Positions 15,832-24,817 of a DNA stretch of 51,812 nucleotides are shown here, piece after piece; within the stretch, counting starts at the first letter, position 1; every line of letters starts with the position of its first letter. Position numbers and translations under genes: made by a program. Under the pieces are notes generated by a model, which saw only the letters and a list, made by a program, of their open reading frames with translations, ran no database searches and had not been told where the DNA came from. Source of the stretch: Planctomycetota bacterium (GTDB lineage Bacteria; Planctomycetota; Planctomycetia; Planctomycetales; Planctomycetaceae); the NCBI GenBank assembly GCA_003669125.1, contig QWQF01000209.1, positions 1-51,812 on the forward strand, written 5' to 3'.

Positions 15832-17547
15832 GTGAACGGATTCAAACGGGCGTCGAGACGTCAGGCCGCCATTGTGGGGCTGGCCGTGTTGATGAGTGCT
15901 TCGTTCTTGGGATGCCATTCCGGCCCCAGATTCTTCGCCAAGAAAGACCGCGATGAGCGGGCGGCAAAGAAAGAGCTGGTCGAAAAGGACAACGACAAGA
16001 GCAAGTTCATCAATCGCAAAAAGGTCCGCCCGGAGTCTGATTACCGCAACGACACCGACGAGCAAGTCGCCAAGAACGACAGCAAGTCGAAGTCCAAGCC
16101 AACCGATGCCGCTCGCAAGTCCTCGAAGGACACGACGTCTCGTTCGGCAAAAACAACGGCCAGTCAACCCAAGACTTCGAAACCCGCCGACCGTGCGGAG
16201 ATTGCTCGCCGCGAAACCGACAAGCGTCCACTGACCGACCTCCTGAATGAGGATTCGCTGTTTGACGACAAGTTGCCGGAAACTCGCTCGACCACGAAGG
16301 GCACGGTCACCGCGAATTCGCCCTCAAGATTGACGGCCACCAAAACGGGGTCTCTCGACGAAGATCCGTTCAAGAATTCGGTGATCGATCCCACGACCAC
16401 CAAACTGCAGGAGAAGAGGGTCGCAACCGTCAACTTCTTCGACGACGAAGATTTCGACGACGAAATGGACGACGCCGCCGAAGAGCTCGAACGTCTGCGT
16501 GCTCCGGCGGCGAAAAAAGCCGTGGCCAAGACGGCTGTGGCGACCGATTCCGTCAATCGCCGAGCGACTCCGTCAGCGTCACCAAGCCATCGAAAATTCT
16601 TGGATGAAATTGACGAGCCTGCGGACGGATCTTTTCGGAGCCTGATACTCGACGAAGTCCCAGAAGTGACGGACGCCGAGTCGATCGCCCCACCTGACGT
16701 GCAGACCGTGAAACGAACAACGGAAGCCGCAAAAACAGTCGCCGGTCAAAAAGTGGTCGACCGGCGCCAACAGGTCCAACAAACGCTCGATGATTGGCGA
16801 CGAGAAATGGACCGCGACGAATCACTGGCGGGTTCGCAGGACGAAGCCAGCGTTTCAACTCCATCAACCGCGGCTCGCTCTAACAGTCTGCCCACGGCGA
16901 AAGGACATCTCAGCCAGGCAAGCATTGACGAATTCACTCCACCTGCGAAGTCTCAGGGAGCGGTGCTCGACGGCGAGTTGATTATCGACACGAACAATAT
17001 GCCGTCACCGTTTCAGCCATCATCGGGACGCTCGACCGAGCCGATCAATTCCAGCGGTGAATCCGGGCGAATGAACTCAAACTCCGGCGCGAACATCGAC
17101 ATCGCTCCGGGGACAACACCAAACCGAACACGCTCCGCCGGACAGATCTCGTTGCAATCGGCGTCCGAGGAAGACGCGGCCACAGGCCTGACCACCGCTG
17201 GATATGAGCAAACCAGCGAATCGAACGGTCTGGGCAAACTCCCTTCGTTGAGTTTTGACACAAATTCGAAAGCCGGCCCCAAGCTGTCGGCACTGGACGA
17301 CGAGACCCGCATCGCGCCGGCTCCTCCCGAAGAACTCTCGAATCGCGCCGCTGGAATCGAACTTGAAGAATCGTCGTCGGGGTCTCACGCTTGGAAACGG
17401 ACGCTGCTGGTCTTTGCCTCGATGGCCTCAGCGGTGACGATTGGATTCGGACTGCGGCGCCGAATGGAACTGATCCCAGAGGCGATCCGCGTTCCGCAAC
17501 AGCCCATGAACGATCCTCGGAATCCCGCCTCGTGGCCGCGTGGTTGA
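15832..17547 (+). CDS. Disordered lipoprotein with C-terminal membrane anchor, function unknown
   Basis: The 571-residue protein begins with basic residues and a hydrophobic leader (AAIVGLAVLMSASFLGC) ending in a lipobox Cys, so it is probably lipidated. The body is charged and low-complexity: Lys/Asp/Ser-rich, with acidic runs such as FFDDEDFDDEMDDAAEELE. It has no recognisable domain. Near the C terminus LLVFASMASAVTIGFGL looks like a transmembrane helix followed by an Arg-rich end. I chose the GTG at 15832 because AGGAAG precedes it; an in-frame ATG at 15772 would give 591 residues. It follows the SDR gene with a gap of about 180 bases. I do not recognise the family. Confidence 0.65.
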   Translation: MNGFKRASRRQAAIVGLAVLMSASFLGCHSGPRFFAKKDRDERAAKKELVEKDNDKSKFINRKKVRPESDYRNDTDEQVAKNDSKSKSKPTDAARKSSKDTTSRSAKTTASQPKTSKPADRAEIARRETDKRPLTDLLNEDSLFDDKLPETRSTTKGTVTANSPSRLTATKTGSLDEDPFKNSVIDPTTTKLQEKRVATVNFFDDEDFDDEMDDAAEELERLRAPAAKKAVAKTAVATDSVNRRATPSASPSHRKFLDEIDEPADGSFRSLILDEVPEVTDAESIAPPDVQTVKRTTEAAKTVAGQKVVDRRQQVQQTLDDWRREMDRDESLAGSQDEASVSTPSTAARSNSLPTAKGHLSQASIDEFTPPAKSQGAVLDGELIIDTNNMPSPFQPSSGRSTEPINSSGESGRMNSNSGANIDIAPGTTPNRTRSAGQISLQSASEEDAATGLTTAGYEQTSESNGLGKLPSLSFDTNSKAGPKLSALDDETRIAPAPPEELSNRAAGIELEESSSGSHAWKRTLLVFASMASAVTIGFGLRRRMELIPEAIRVPQQPMNDPRNPASWPRG

Positions 17548-17573
17548 GGATCGCCGAAGCTCTGCTCAATTGA

Positions 17574-17873
17574 TGCGTCCGGCACAATCGTCAACGCGAA
17601 ACCAACCTTCGCGCCAAGAGGGCTGTTTGTTGCTCCAGAAAAATCGTCACCGCACGCGGCTCAGTCGTGCCGGCGATGACTCGCGAGATTAGCCGCTACG
17701 GCATCGGCCTGTTGCATCGCGGTTGCGGGTCGGTCGGCGATGCGACGGTCAAGATGGCCAGCGACACGCGCGAGTATCGCTATCGAGTCGCCATCGAGTG
17801 GTGCCGCCCAGCCGATAACGGCATGTTCATGAGCGGCGGACGGTTTCTCAACAAAGTCGAAAATGACGAATGA
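17574..17873 (+). pseudogene. PilZ-domain remnant
   Basis: This open frame of 100 codons has no ATG near its beginning. It encodes segments characteristic of PilZ proteins: AMTREISRYGIGLLHRG (the DxSxxG-like part) and YRYRVAIEWCRPADNGMFMS followed by GGRFL. Upstream in-frame residues (RAKRAVCCSRKIVTARGS) resemble the usual basic PilZ N terminus but lack a start. A GTG at 17667 could start a 68-residue product. It looks like a decayed or truncated c-di-GMP-binding protein, or a small protein with an unusual start. Confidence 0.45.
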
Positions 17874-18198
17874 TCGGTGTGTGGGTGAAGGGGTGAGACT
17901 CCGCAAGTCACATTGTCACCCCTCGCAAATCTGAGCGGCCGATTCCGAAAGCGCGCGAGACTTTTCCGATGTTGCTTGGTGCGAGCCTGTTTCTCGCGAG
18001 GCTGAGGCAAACGGCGGGGAATCCCCTTTGGGACACGGCAGAAACGGCTCGATAGACATTAAGCAACACGCCCGCCCTGCGTCTCAGGCGAACTTTGCTG
18101 GTCGAGTCTGACTGTGCCGAGCAGTCAATCTTGCCGGTCGCCATTGCCGTCGGTCGCGTATTCTCCTCGATGCCCTTTCGCCACGATCCGGCCTCAAT
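17874..18198. other. Non-coding stretch before the RND gene
   Basis: I see no convincing gene in these 325 bases on either strand. A TATTCTC at 18159-18165, 33 bases before the next ATG, could be a -10 element. No strong hairpin or repeat was found. Confidence 0.4.
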
Positions 18199-20427
18199 AT
18201 GCTCTCGTCATTTTACAAGAAATACGGTTCGCGCCTTTTGCTGCTGGCGTTGGCGGTCTTTCCAATTCTGCACTACCACGCCGAGACCATCTCCTCGAAC
18301 AACAACATCGAGGCTTGGCTGCCGGAGAAGTCCGAAGTTCGTCGCCAATACGACGAATTCAAACTCCGATTCGGTGCCGAGGAAGTCATCCTGGTCGGCC
18401 TGGATCGCAGCCTCGGTGACGACCTGATCGAGAGCATCGCCGGCCGCATCGAACGCTCGCCAGGAATCCGACAGTGCTGGACTCCGCAACGCATGCGCAG
18501 CGTCATGCAAGAGCTCACCGTCGCCGAAGCAGACATCGAGAAGCGGCTGCGCGGACTGTTCATCTCGCCAACCGGTGATCGAGTCGGTGTGGTCGTGACG
18601 CTCTCGGATCACGGCATCAAGGATCGTTCCGGAGCGGTCACGTCGATTCGCGAGGTCTTGAAGTACTGCCAGCTCGAAGGGCACGACGTCAACATCGCCG
18701 GCGCGCCGGTGGTGATCGACGAACTCAATCGCCTAGGAGGCCGTGAGTCCAACAAGAAGTTCTTCTTCATTTCGCTGGGGATCTGCCTCTGCCTGTTGTA
18801 TTTCCAACTGCGTGATTGGCGGATGACGGGAATGATCCTCGGACTGACGATCTTCGCCACGCAAATGACGGTCGCCATGCTGAAGTGGTGCGGCGGAGAA
18901 ATGAACTTCGTCATCGACGCTCTGCCGGTGATGGTCATGGTCTTCACGCTCGAAGTCTGCGTGCATCTGCTCAGCTATTACACGAATGCCGAAGGTCACG
19001 TCGATCGATTTCAGGTGATGTTTCACCACGCGGTGAAGCCCTGCTGTCTGGCAACGTTCACAACGGCGATTGGTTCGGTCTCGTTGTGCGTCAGCGAGTT
19101 CATCCCCGTGCGTCAATTCGGCTGGGCCGGGACGCTGGGAAGTGTGATCGCCTTGCTGGTCGGAATGGTACTGACTCCGGCCGTAATCGCTGTTTGTCCG
19201 CCACTGCGCCGCGATGCCGATGCGGCGGAAAACGGCTGGTTCGTCCGGGTCTCGGATTGGTTTCTCGTCCGCAGCAAGCAGGTCGTGGCGTTTGGCGTCG
19301 TGGCCACGCTGTTGTGCGGCATTGGCATGATGTACCTGCATTCGCACATTGACCCGCTGGATTTTTTCCCGAAGAACAGCGTGGTGCTCCGCGACGTCCG
19401 TCGCATTCAAGCCGATCTCACGGACACCGACACCATCGAAACCACGGTCGACTTCGGACGCAATCCGCAACTGGCTTCGCTGCCGTTCGTCGCAAAGCTG
19501 GATTTCGTCCGCAAGCTGGAAGCACAGATCGCGACGCATCCGCGGATCTCGCACACGACGTCGCTGGCGTCCATGTTTCCCACGGAGTTGCCCAGTGGCT
19601 TGGCATTGACGCAGTTGCTGGACAAGGCCACGAAGCGACAAAAGGACAACGACTTCCTCGCGGGTGGCGAGCAATACTGGCGCATCTCCGCCAATCTCAG
19701 TCCAGGCAGCCGCGGCGTCGGACAAAAGACGCTCGAAGAACTGCAAGCATCACTGGGCGAAGCGCCGGTGACGTTGACCGGCATCTCGCCGCTGATCGAG
19801 CAGGCTCAAAAGGACATCTACACCGGCTTCTGGTCGTCGTTCGTGTACGCCTTCTGGTCAATCATGATCGTGATGATCGTCTCGCTGAAGTGGGTCAACG
19901 CTGGTTTCATCGGGATGCTCCCGAACCTGGCACCGATCGTCTTCGTGTTTGGATTCCTGGGCTGGCTCGGTCACCCCGTGGACATCAGCATGATGATGGC
20001 GGGCAGCATTGCCTTGGGCATCGCGGTCGACGGCTCGTTCCACATGCTGGTGCGGTATCAAGAAGAATTCTCGGCGACCGGAGACAAAGCTCAAGCCACT
20101 CGAGTCGCCTTGCAGCAGACTGGACCACCGATTCTGCAATCGACGGTCATCATGTCGATCGGGATGTTGGCGTTGACCTTCAGCAGCTTCGGCCCGACCG
20201 CTCTCTTTGGTTGGTTGATGGGCGCGACGCTGACGATGTCATTGATCGGCGACTCGGTGCTGTTGCCGTGCATGTTGGGATTCTTCCACACCAAACGCTT
20301 GGCTGAACTCGCCGAAGCTCACCAACATCCGAGCGTTCCACTGCAAGGTCCACACTTCTTGCAGCGACTTCGAGACCGGATGAACCTGCAAATCTTCCGC
20401 GTGACCGATGTAGACTCGACCGTTTAG
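18199..20427 (+). CDS. MMPL/RND-superfamily exporter
   Basis: This 742-residue integral membrane protein has the duplicated RND layout. TM1 (about 12-30) is followed by a large periplasmic loop (about 31-185) and a block of five helices (about 186-345). A TM near 365-380 is followed by a second loop and a final block of five helices (about 550-700). The helix VDISMMMAGSIALGIAVDGS carries the Gly/Asp motif of MMPL-type proton-coupled transporters, and FVIDALPVMVMVFTLEVCVH is its partner in the first half. It probably moves a lipid or hydrophobic molecule. The next gene, 270 bases downstream, is a thioester-reductase-like protein, which fits a lipid-related role. No strong Shine-Dalgarno sequence is visible. 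Confidence 0.85.
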   Translation: MLSSFYKKYGSRLLLLALAVFPILHYHAETISSNNNIEAWLPEKSEVRRQYDEFKLRFGAEEVILVGLDRSLGDDLIESIAGRIERSPGIRQCWTPQRMRSVMQELTVAEADIEKRLRGLFISPTGDRVGVVVTLSDHGIKDRSGAVTSIREVLKYCQLEGHDVNIAGAPVVIDELNRLGGRESNKKFFFISLGICLCLLYFQLRDWRMTGMILGLTIFATQMTVAMLKWCGGEMNFVIDALPVMVMVFTLEVCVHLLSYYTNAEGHVDRFQVMFHHAVKPCCLATFTTAIGSVSLCVSEFIPVRQFGWAGTLGSVIALLVGMVLTPAVIAVCPPLRRDADAAENGWFVRVSDWFLVRSKQVVAFGVVATLLCGIGMMYLHSHIDPLDFFPKNSVVLRDVRRIQADLTDTDTIETTVDFGRNPQLASLPFVAKLDFVRKLEAQIATHPRISHTTSLASMFPTELPSGLALTQLLDKATKRQKDNDFLAGGEQYWRISANLSPGSRGVGQKTLEELQASLGEAPVTLTGISPLIEQAQKDIYTGFWSSFVYAFWSIMIVMIVSLKWVNAGFIGMLPNLAPIVFVFGFLGWLGHPVDISMMMAGSIALGIAVDGSFHMLVRYQEEFSATGDKAQATRVALQQTGPPILQSTVIMSIGMLALTFSSFGPTALFGWLMGATLTMSLIGDSVLLPCMLGFFHTKRLAELAEAHQHPSVPLQGPHFLQRLRDRMNLQIFRVTDVDSTV

Positions 20428-20698
20428 CCGGTCCCTGAAGTCTCCTCGTTTCCGCCAACGGCGGCTCCTTTCCGGTTGCTGCGACTCTGCCGATTCTGTC
20501 TGTCGGTCGGAGGAGCCCGGGACGATGCGCTAATTCCCGGCGATTGCTGGAATAAATGCGGTTGTGAATCTTCACTAACCGTCTAAAATCTCTCTCGAAC
20601 GGTTGGCTGTGCAACCACGTCAATCCATCGTCAAGGATGACGGCATTCCTCTCGCCGTTTCATCCACAAAACTCCCTCCCTCACCCGAATTCCAAACG

Positions 20699-21844
20699 AT
20701 GAATTATCACCTTTTGTTGACCGGAGCGACCGGCCTCCTGGGACGCTATTTGCTTCGAGACCTGATGCTGGCTGACGTGCCCGTCGCGGCCGTCGTTCGC
20801 AGCAGCCGCCGCCAGTCGGCCGAAGATCGCATCGAATCCTTGATGGGAACGTGGGAAGACTTGCTGCAACGCAAGATGCCGCGCCCGCATGTGCTCGAAG
20901 GGGACATCACCGAGCCGTTCTTCGGCTTGGATGCCACCGCTCGTCATTGGGTCGATGAGAATTGCGACAGCATCCTGCACAACGCCGCGAGCCTGAGCTT
21001 CGTCGCCACCAGCGAAGACAGTGAGCCCTATCGCTCCAACATCAAGGGAGTGCAGAACGCCCTTGATCTCTGCCAAGAGACCGGCATCCGAGACTTCCAT
21101 CACGTCTCGACTGCCTACGTTGCCGGCCTGCGCACCGGGCGGATCATGGAAAGCGAACTCGACCTCGGCCAGCAAATGAGCAATCCCTACGAAGAAAGCA
21201 AAATGGCCGCCGAGAAGCTCGTGCGTTCCGCCGAGTTCCTCAGTCCGCCCACCATTTACCGTCCGTCGATCATCGTCGGTGACTCAAAGACCGGCTTCAC
21301 TTCCACGTTCCACGGCTTCTATGCCTGCCTGGAATTGGCTCACACGCTCGTCAGTTCGATGAGCGAGGTCGGCACCTACGCCGAGGGAAATCAGAAAATG
21401 CGGATCTCGCTCGATGGCACCGAGACGAAAAACTTCATCCCAGTCGATTGGGTCTCGAAAGTCATCTCGTTCATCGTCACGCACCCACAACATCACGGGC
21501 AAACGTACCACCTGACGCCGCGCGAACGGATCACCTCGGTGATGATTCGCGACGTGCTCGAAAACTCCTACGGCTTCCACGGGGCCGAATTCACCGGCTA
21601 CGGCAAGCCCCTCGAAAACCCGGACGACCTCGAACGCCTCTTCTACGAACAGATCCGCATCTACAACTCGTACTGGCGCGACGATCCAGAGTTCGACACG
21701 ACCAACCTGCAAGCCGCCTGCCCGCACCTCCCCTGCCCCACCATGAACGAAGAGCTGCTGATGATGCTCTCCACAAAGGCTCTGGAGATGGACTTCCGGT
21801 GGAAAGACAAGCCGGTCAAACGCGAGAAGGTTTCGGTCGCTTGA
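20699..21844 (+). CDS. Extended SDR, thioester-reductase / fatty acyl-CoA reductase-like
   Basis: The 381-residue protein opens with a Rossmann motif GATGLLG (residues 9-15). It has Tyr164-Lys168 (YEESK) and the NAD-binding-4 style sequence (ILHNAASLSF, then HHVSTAYVAGLR and IYRPSIIVGDSKTG). This is the male-sterility / thioester-reductase class, which reduces fatty acyl or peptidyl thioesters with NADPH. There is no fused carrier protein or adenylation domain, so it would act on a free acyl-CoA or acyl-ACP. The ATG at 20699 is chosen because the conserved domain begins immediately there. A TAAAATCTC box at about 20583 could be its promoter. The gene ends 11 bases before convergent larE. Confidence 0.8.
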   Translation: MNYHLLLTGATGLLGRYLLRDLMLADVPVAAVVRSSRRQSAEDRIESLMGTWEDLLQRKMPRPHVLEGDITEPFFGLDATARHWVDENCDSILHNAASLSFVATSEDSEPYRSNIKGVQNALDLCQETGIRDFHHVSTAYVAGLRTGRIMESELDLGQQMSNPYEESKMAAEKLVRSAEFLSPPTIYRPSIIVGDSKTGFTSTFHGFYACLELAHTLVSSMSEVGTYAEGNQKMRISLDGTETKNFIPVDWVSKVISFIVTHPQHHGQTYHLTPRERITSVMIRDVLENSYGFHGAEFTGYGKPLENPDDLERLFYEQIRIYNSYWRDDPEFDTTNLQAACPHLPCPTMNEELLMMLSTKALEMDFRWKDKPVKREKVSVA

Positions 21845-21855
21845 GACGCGATTGA

Positions 21856-22692
21856 CTACTCGTTCCCAAGGACATCCAGCGGCACCAGCGCGTTGAGGTT
21901 GCCCGAACGGAAACCTTCTAGGTCGAGCGTCACGCAGCGGAACCCGAGCGAACGAAGCTCGCGGGAGATGCGTTCAAAGGTCGTCGCGTTCAGCAGCGGT
22001 GTGACCTCACCGAGCGCGACTTCGATGCGCGCGAGGTCGTTGGCTTCACAGCGGACTCGAAGTTCGCGCAGGCCGAATTCACGACGGAGGAAGGACTCGG
22101 CCGCGTCGATGCGGCGGACTCGTTCCGGAGTGACGGCGACTCCGTAGGCGATGCGACTCGAAAGACACGGCATCGCGGGCTTGTCCCAGCAGGGCAACGA
22201 CCACAGTTTGGCGAGTTCGCGAACGTCGGACTTCGTGAGGCCGGCTTCGATGAGCGGGCTGCGGACGGAGTGCTCTTTCGCGGCGGTCATACCGGGGCGG
22301 TAGTCGCCGACGTCATCCAAGTTCGCGCCGTTGCAAATCACGTCCGCATCAAGTTCGCTCAGCCGTGATTCGAGCCGCGAGTACAGTTCGGTCTTGCAGA
22401 AGTAGCAGCGGTTCGCGGGGTTCGCGAGGTAGCTCTCGTTTGCGAATTCCTCGGTCTTGAGCACGACGTGCCGAATCCCGATCAGCGCCGCGACCACCTG
22501 AGCCTGCTCCAACTCGCCGGACGCCAGGCTGAGGCTGACGGCCGTGACCGCGACCGCTTTGTCTCCGCAGGCCTCGTGCGCCGCGCGAGCAACCACCGCG
22601 CTGTCCACGCCGCCGGAAAACGCGACGGCGACTCGGCCATAACCGGCCAGCCGAGCCAGCAACTCATCACGCTTGGTCAAAAGTTCGGGCAT
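21856..22692 (-). CDS. larE: ATP-dependent sacrificial sulfur transferase LarE
   Basis: This 278-residue PP-loop protein has SGGVDS at residues 26-31 and NRCYFCK (94-100). Cys176 in the MPCLSSR motif is the position of the sacrificial cysteine of Lactobacillus plantarum LarE. LarE adenylates and then sulfurates the pyridine dicarboxylate precursor of the nickel-pincer nucleotide cofactor of lactate racemase and related LarA enzymes. LarB, LarC and a LarA homologue are not in the window, so partners must be elsewhere or the protein serves another sulfur-transfer role. The ATG has GGGAA upstream. It is divergent from the cytochrome gene, with 133 bases between starts. Confidence 0.9.
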   Translation of the reverse strand: MPELLTKRDELLARLAGYGRVAVAFSGGVDSAVVARAAHEACGDKAVAVTAVSLSLASGELEQAQVVAALIGIRHVVLKTEEFANESYLANPANRCYFCKTELYSRLESRLSELDADVICNGANLDDVGDYRPGMTAAKEHSVRSPLIEAGLTKSDVRELAKLWSLPCWDKPAMPCLSSRIAYGVAVTPERVRRIDAAESFLRREFGLRELRVRCEANDLARIEVALGEVTPLLNATTFERISRELRSLGFRCVTLDLEGFRSGNLNALVPLDVLGNE

Positions 22693-22767
22693 TGTTGTCG
22701 GATTCCCGCAAGCTGGATCTCGGCGAAGAACGGCTGACGCACCGTTTCATGCTCTGGGCGGTCCATT

Positions 22768-22774
22768 TATACTC
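22768..22774 (+). promoter_or_regulatory. Candidate -10 element TATACTC upstream of the di-haem cytochrome gene
   Basis: TATACTC followed by GCCCCCGC lies 51 bases before the ATG at 22826. A nearly identical context (TATACTCCCGCCCCCGC) occurs before the PQQ-propeller gene at 32166, suggesting a shared promoter type. Confidence 0.4.
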
Positions 22775-22825
22775 GCCCCCGCGGCCCACCGGCCATGATT
22801 TGGGTATTCGGCAAGGAACAGAACT

Positions 22826-24742
22826 ATGCAGCGTCTTTTGGCCATCTTTGGATGTGCGTTGGTTTCCGGCCTGATCCTCGTGAGCACCGCGCTGCCGGCG
22901 GTGATTACGGCCGAGCAACGCAAGGAACTCAACCAACTTCGAGACGACGTCGGTGATGTCGACAAGCTCATCAAAGACAAGAAGTACGATGAGGCCGGCA
23001 AAACGCTCGACGAGGCGACCGCCAAGATCGAGAAGATCGCCAAAGACGCGGACCTCAAGCCGGGGGACAAAACGCTCCTGCCGGTGCAAACTTTGATCGA
23101 CAAGAAGAAGCAGACGCTGCAAAAACTGGCCGGCACCACCAAAGGCAAAGAGGACGCCGCCGATGTCAGCTTCATCAAGCAAGTCGCGCCGCTGCTCAAC
23201 TCGAAGTGCGTAAGTTGCCACGACGACAAAGCCGCTGGAAAGCTCCGCTTGGATTCGTTCGCCGAAATGAAGAAACCCGGCAAGAGCGGCTACCTGTTAC
23301 AGATCGGCCAGCCACAGCGCAGTTTGATCATGGCTCGAGTCACTGCGGCCGGCGCGGGGAGAATGCCGAAAGACGGAGCGGCACTCTCCAATGATGAGAT
23401 TTCGATGCTCGCCAACTGGATCAAGCAAGGGGCGAAATTTGACGGCGAGGACGAAACCGTCAAGCTGGCCGACTTCGGAAAACCGGCCACCAAGGCGAGA
23501 CCCAACACGCCGATCAAAATTGCGAAGGCGACCGGCAATGAGAAAGTGAAATTCATCAGAGACCTTGCTCCTGACTTTGTCCTGATCTGCCAGCGCTGTC
23601 ACAGCGGCAACAATCCGCGAGGCGGATTCCGTACCGTCACGTTTGAGGATCTCATGCGTGGTGGCGACAGTGGCGCGGTCCTCGTCGCCGGCGACTTGGA
23701 AGGGAGCCGCCTGTGGGAACTGATCAACGGCGGTCCTCCCAAGATGCCCCCCGGCCAGGCCCGCATCTATCGCAAGTGGTACGACAACCTCAAAACCTGG
23801 ATCGAGGAAGGCTGCAAGTACGAAGGCGACGACCCGAAGGTGCCGCTGGCCCGGCTGGTCCCCACCGAAGACGAATTGAAACTCGCGAAACTCTCGCGAA
23901 TGACGGCGGACGAATTCGTCGCCATGCGAAAGGAGCAAACTCACGAGCAATGGAAAAAGACGCTCGGCAAGGAAGAGCCGCGCGAGTTGGAGACGTCGGA
24001 CTTCTACTTCTACGGCAACGTCGATGAGGGTCGGCTGAAGCAACTCTCTGGCTGGGCTGACGAGCATGCGAAGGCGTTGCGGGCCGGCTTCAAGCTCTCT
24101 GACGGGCCGATTTGGAAAGGCAAGCTGGCGGTCTTCGTCTACAAAGACCGCTTTGGCTATTCCGAGTTTAGCCAGACGATCAACAATCGCGAAGCGGACC
24201 CGGCCGTGGTGGGCCACTCGGAAGTGACCCTCGGCCAAGAGGAAGCCTACATCGTCATTCAAGACATCGGCGACACAGCGAACTCGATCCTCCCGGACAC
24301 TCAGCTGAATCTGATCGACCAAATGACCGGCGCGTACCTGAAGCGTGGCGGCAAGAAGCTTCCCGAATGGCTGATTCGCGGGACTGGATTGGCGATGGCC
24401 ACCAAAGAAGTCGGTGGCGACAACGAGTACTTGCGCAGCATGCGCGGAGCGGCAGCGGATGCCTTGCGCAGTCTCGAAACTCCCGGCGACCTCTTCGGCG
24501 AAGGCAAATTCGCGCCGACCGACATGGCTCCGATCGGCTACACGCTGGTCGGCTTCATGATTAAAGAAGCGGGGCAACCCAACTTCATGAAGTTCGTCGC
24601 CGCGCTGCAATCGGGCAGCAACCTGCAAGACGCGGTCGGCAGTGTTTACAAGCCCGCCACACCGCAGTCGCTCGCCACCGCGTACCTCACCTCGATCAGT
24701 CAATCCGCCGGCCCCGCTGTGAAGAAGAAAGGAAAGAAGTAG
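22826..24742 (+). CDS. Secreted planctomycete-type cytochrome with two CxxCH motifs and a degenerate peptidase-like C terminus
   Basis: This 638-residue protein has a signal peptide (residues 1 to about 30). A helical segment follows (RKELNQLRDDVGDVDKLI), then two PSCyt1-like haem domains with CVSCH (about 131-135) and CQRCH (about 256-260). Each is followed by a distal MPKDG or PKMPPG methionine region. The last 300 residues resemble the scaffold of secreted MA-type peptidases (KLAVFVYKDRFGYSEF, then LPEWLIRGTGLAM where peptidases have an 'EGLAEY' helix), but no HExxH zinc motif is present. It may bind rather than cleave. The tail is Lys-rich. AAGGAA precedes the ATG. Role unknown; electron transfer or polymer binding at the envelope are both possible. 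Confidence 0.8.
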   Translation: MQRLLAIFGCALVSGLILVSTALPAVITAEQRKELNQLRDDVGDVDKLIKDKKYDEAGKTLDEATAKIEKIAKDADLKPGDKTLLPVQTLIDKKKQTLQKLAGTTKGKEDAADVSFIKQVAPLLNSKCVSCHDDKAAGKLRLDSFAEMKKPGKSGYLLQIGQPQRSLIMARVTAAGAGRMPKDGAALSNDEISMLANWIKQGAKFDGEDETVKLADFGKPATKARPNTPIKIAKATGNEKVKFIRDLAPDFVLICQRCHSGNNPRGGFRTVTFEDLMRGGDSGAVLVAGDLEGSRLWELINGGPPKMPPGQARIYRKWYDNLKTWIEEGCKYEGDDPKVPLARLVPTEDELKLAKLSRMTADEFVAMRKEQTHEQWKKTLGKEEPRELETSDFYFYGNVDEGRLKQLSGWADEHAKALRAGFKLSDGPIWKGKLAVFVYKDRFGYSEFSQTINNREADPAVVGHSEVTLGQEEAYIVIQDIGDTANSILPDTQLNLIDQMTGAYLKRGGKKLPEWLIRGTGLAMATKEVGGDNEYLRSMRGAAADALRSLETPGDLFGEGKFAPTDMAPIGYTLVGFMIKEAGQPNFMKFVAALQSGSNLQDAVGSVYKPATPQSLATAYLTSISQSAGPAVKKKGKK

Positions 24743-24817
24743 TGGTCGGTGGCGACTGCTGAGTGGCGATTTGATTTCCGCCCCTCGCCCTTCGTCCCTC
24801 ACCCTCGCCCCTCTTCC

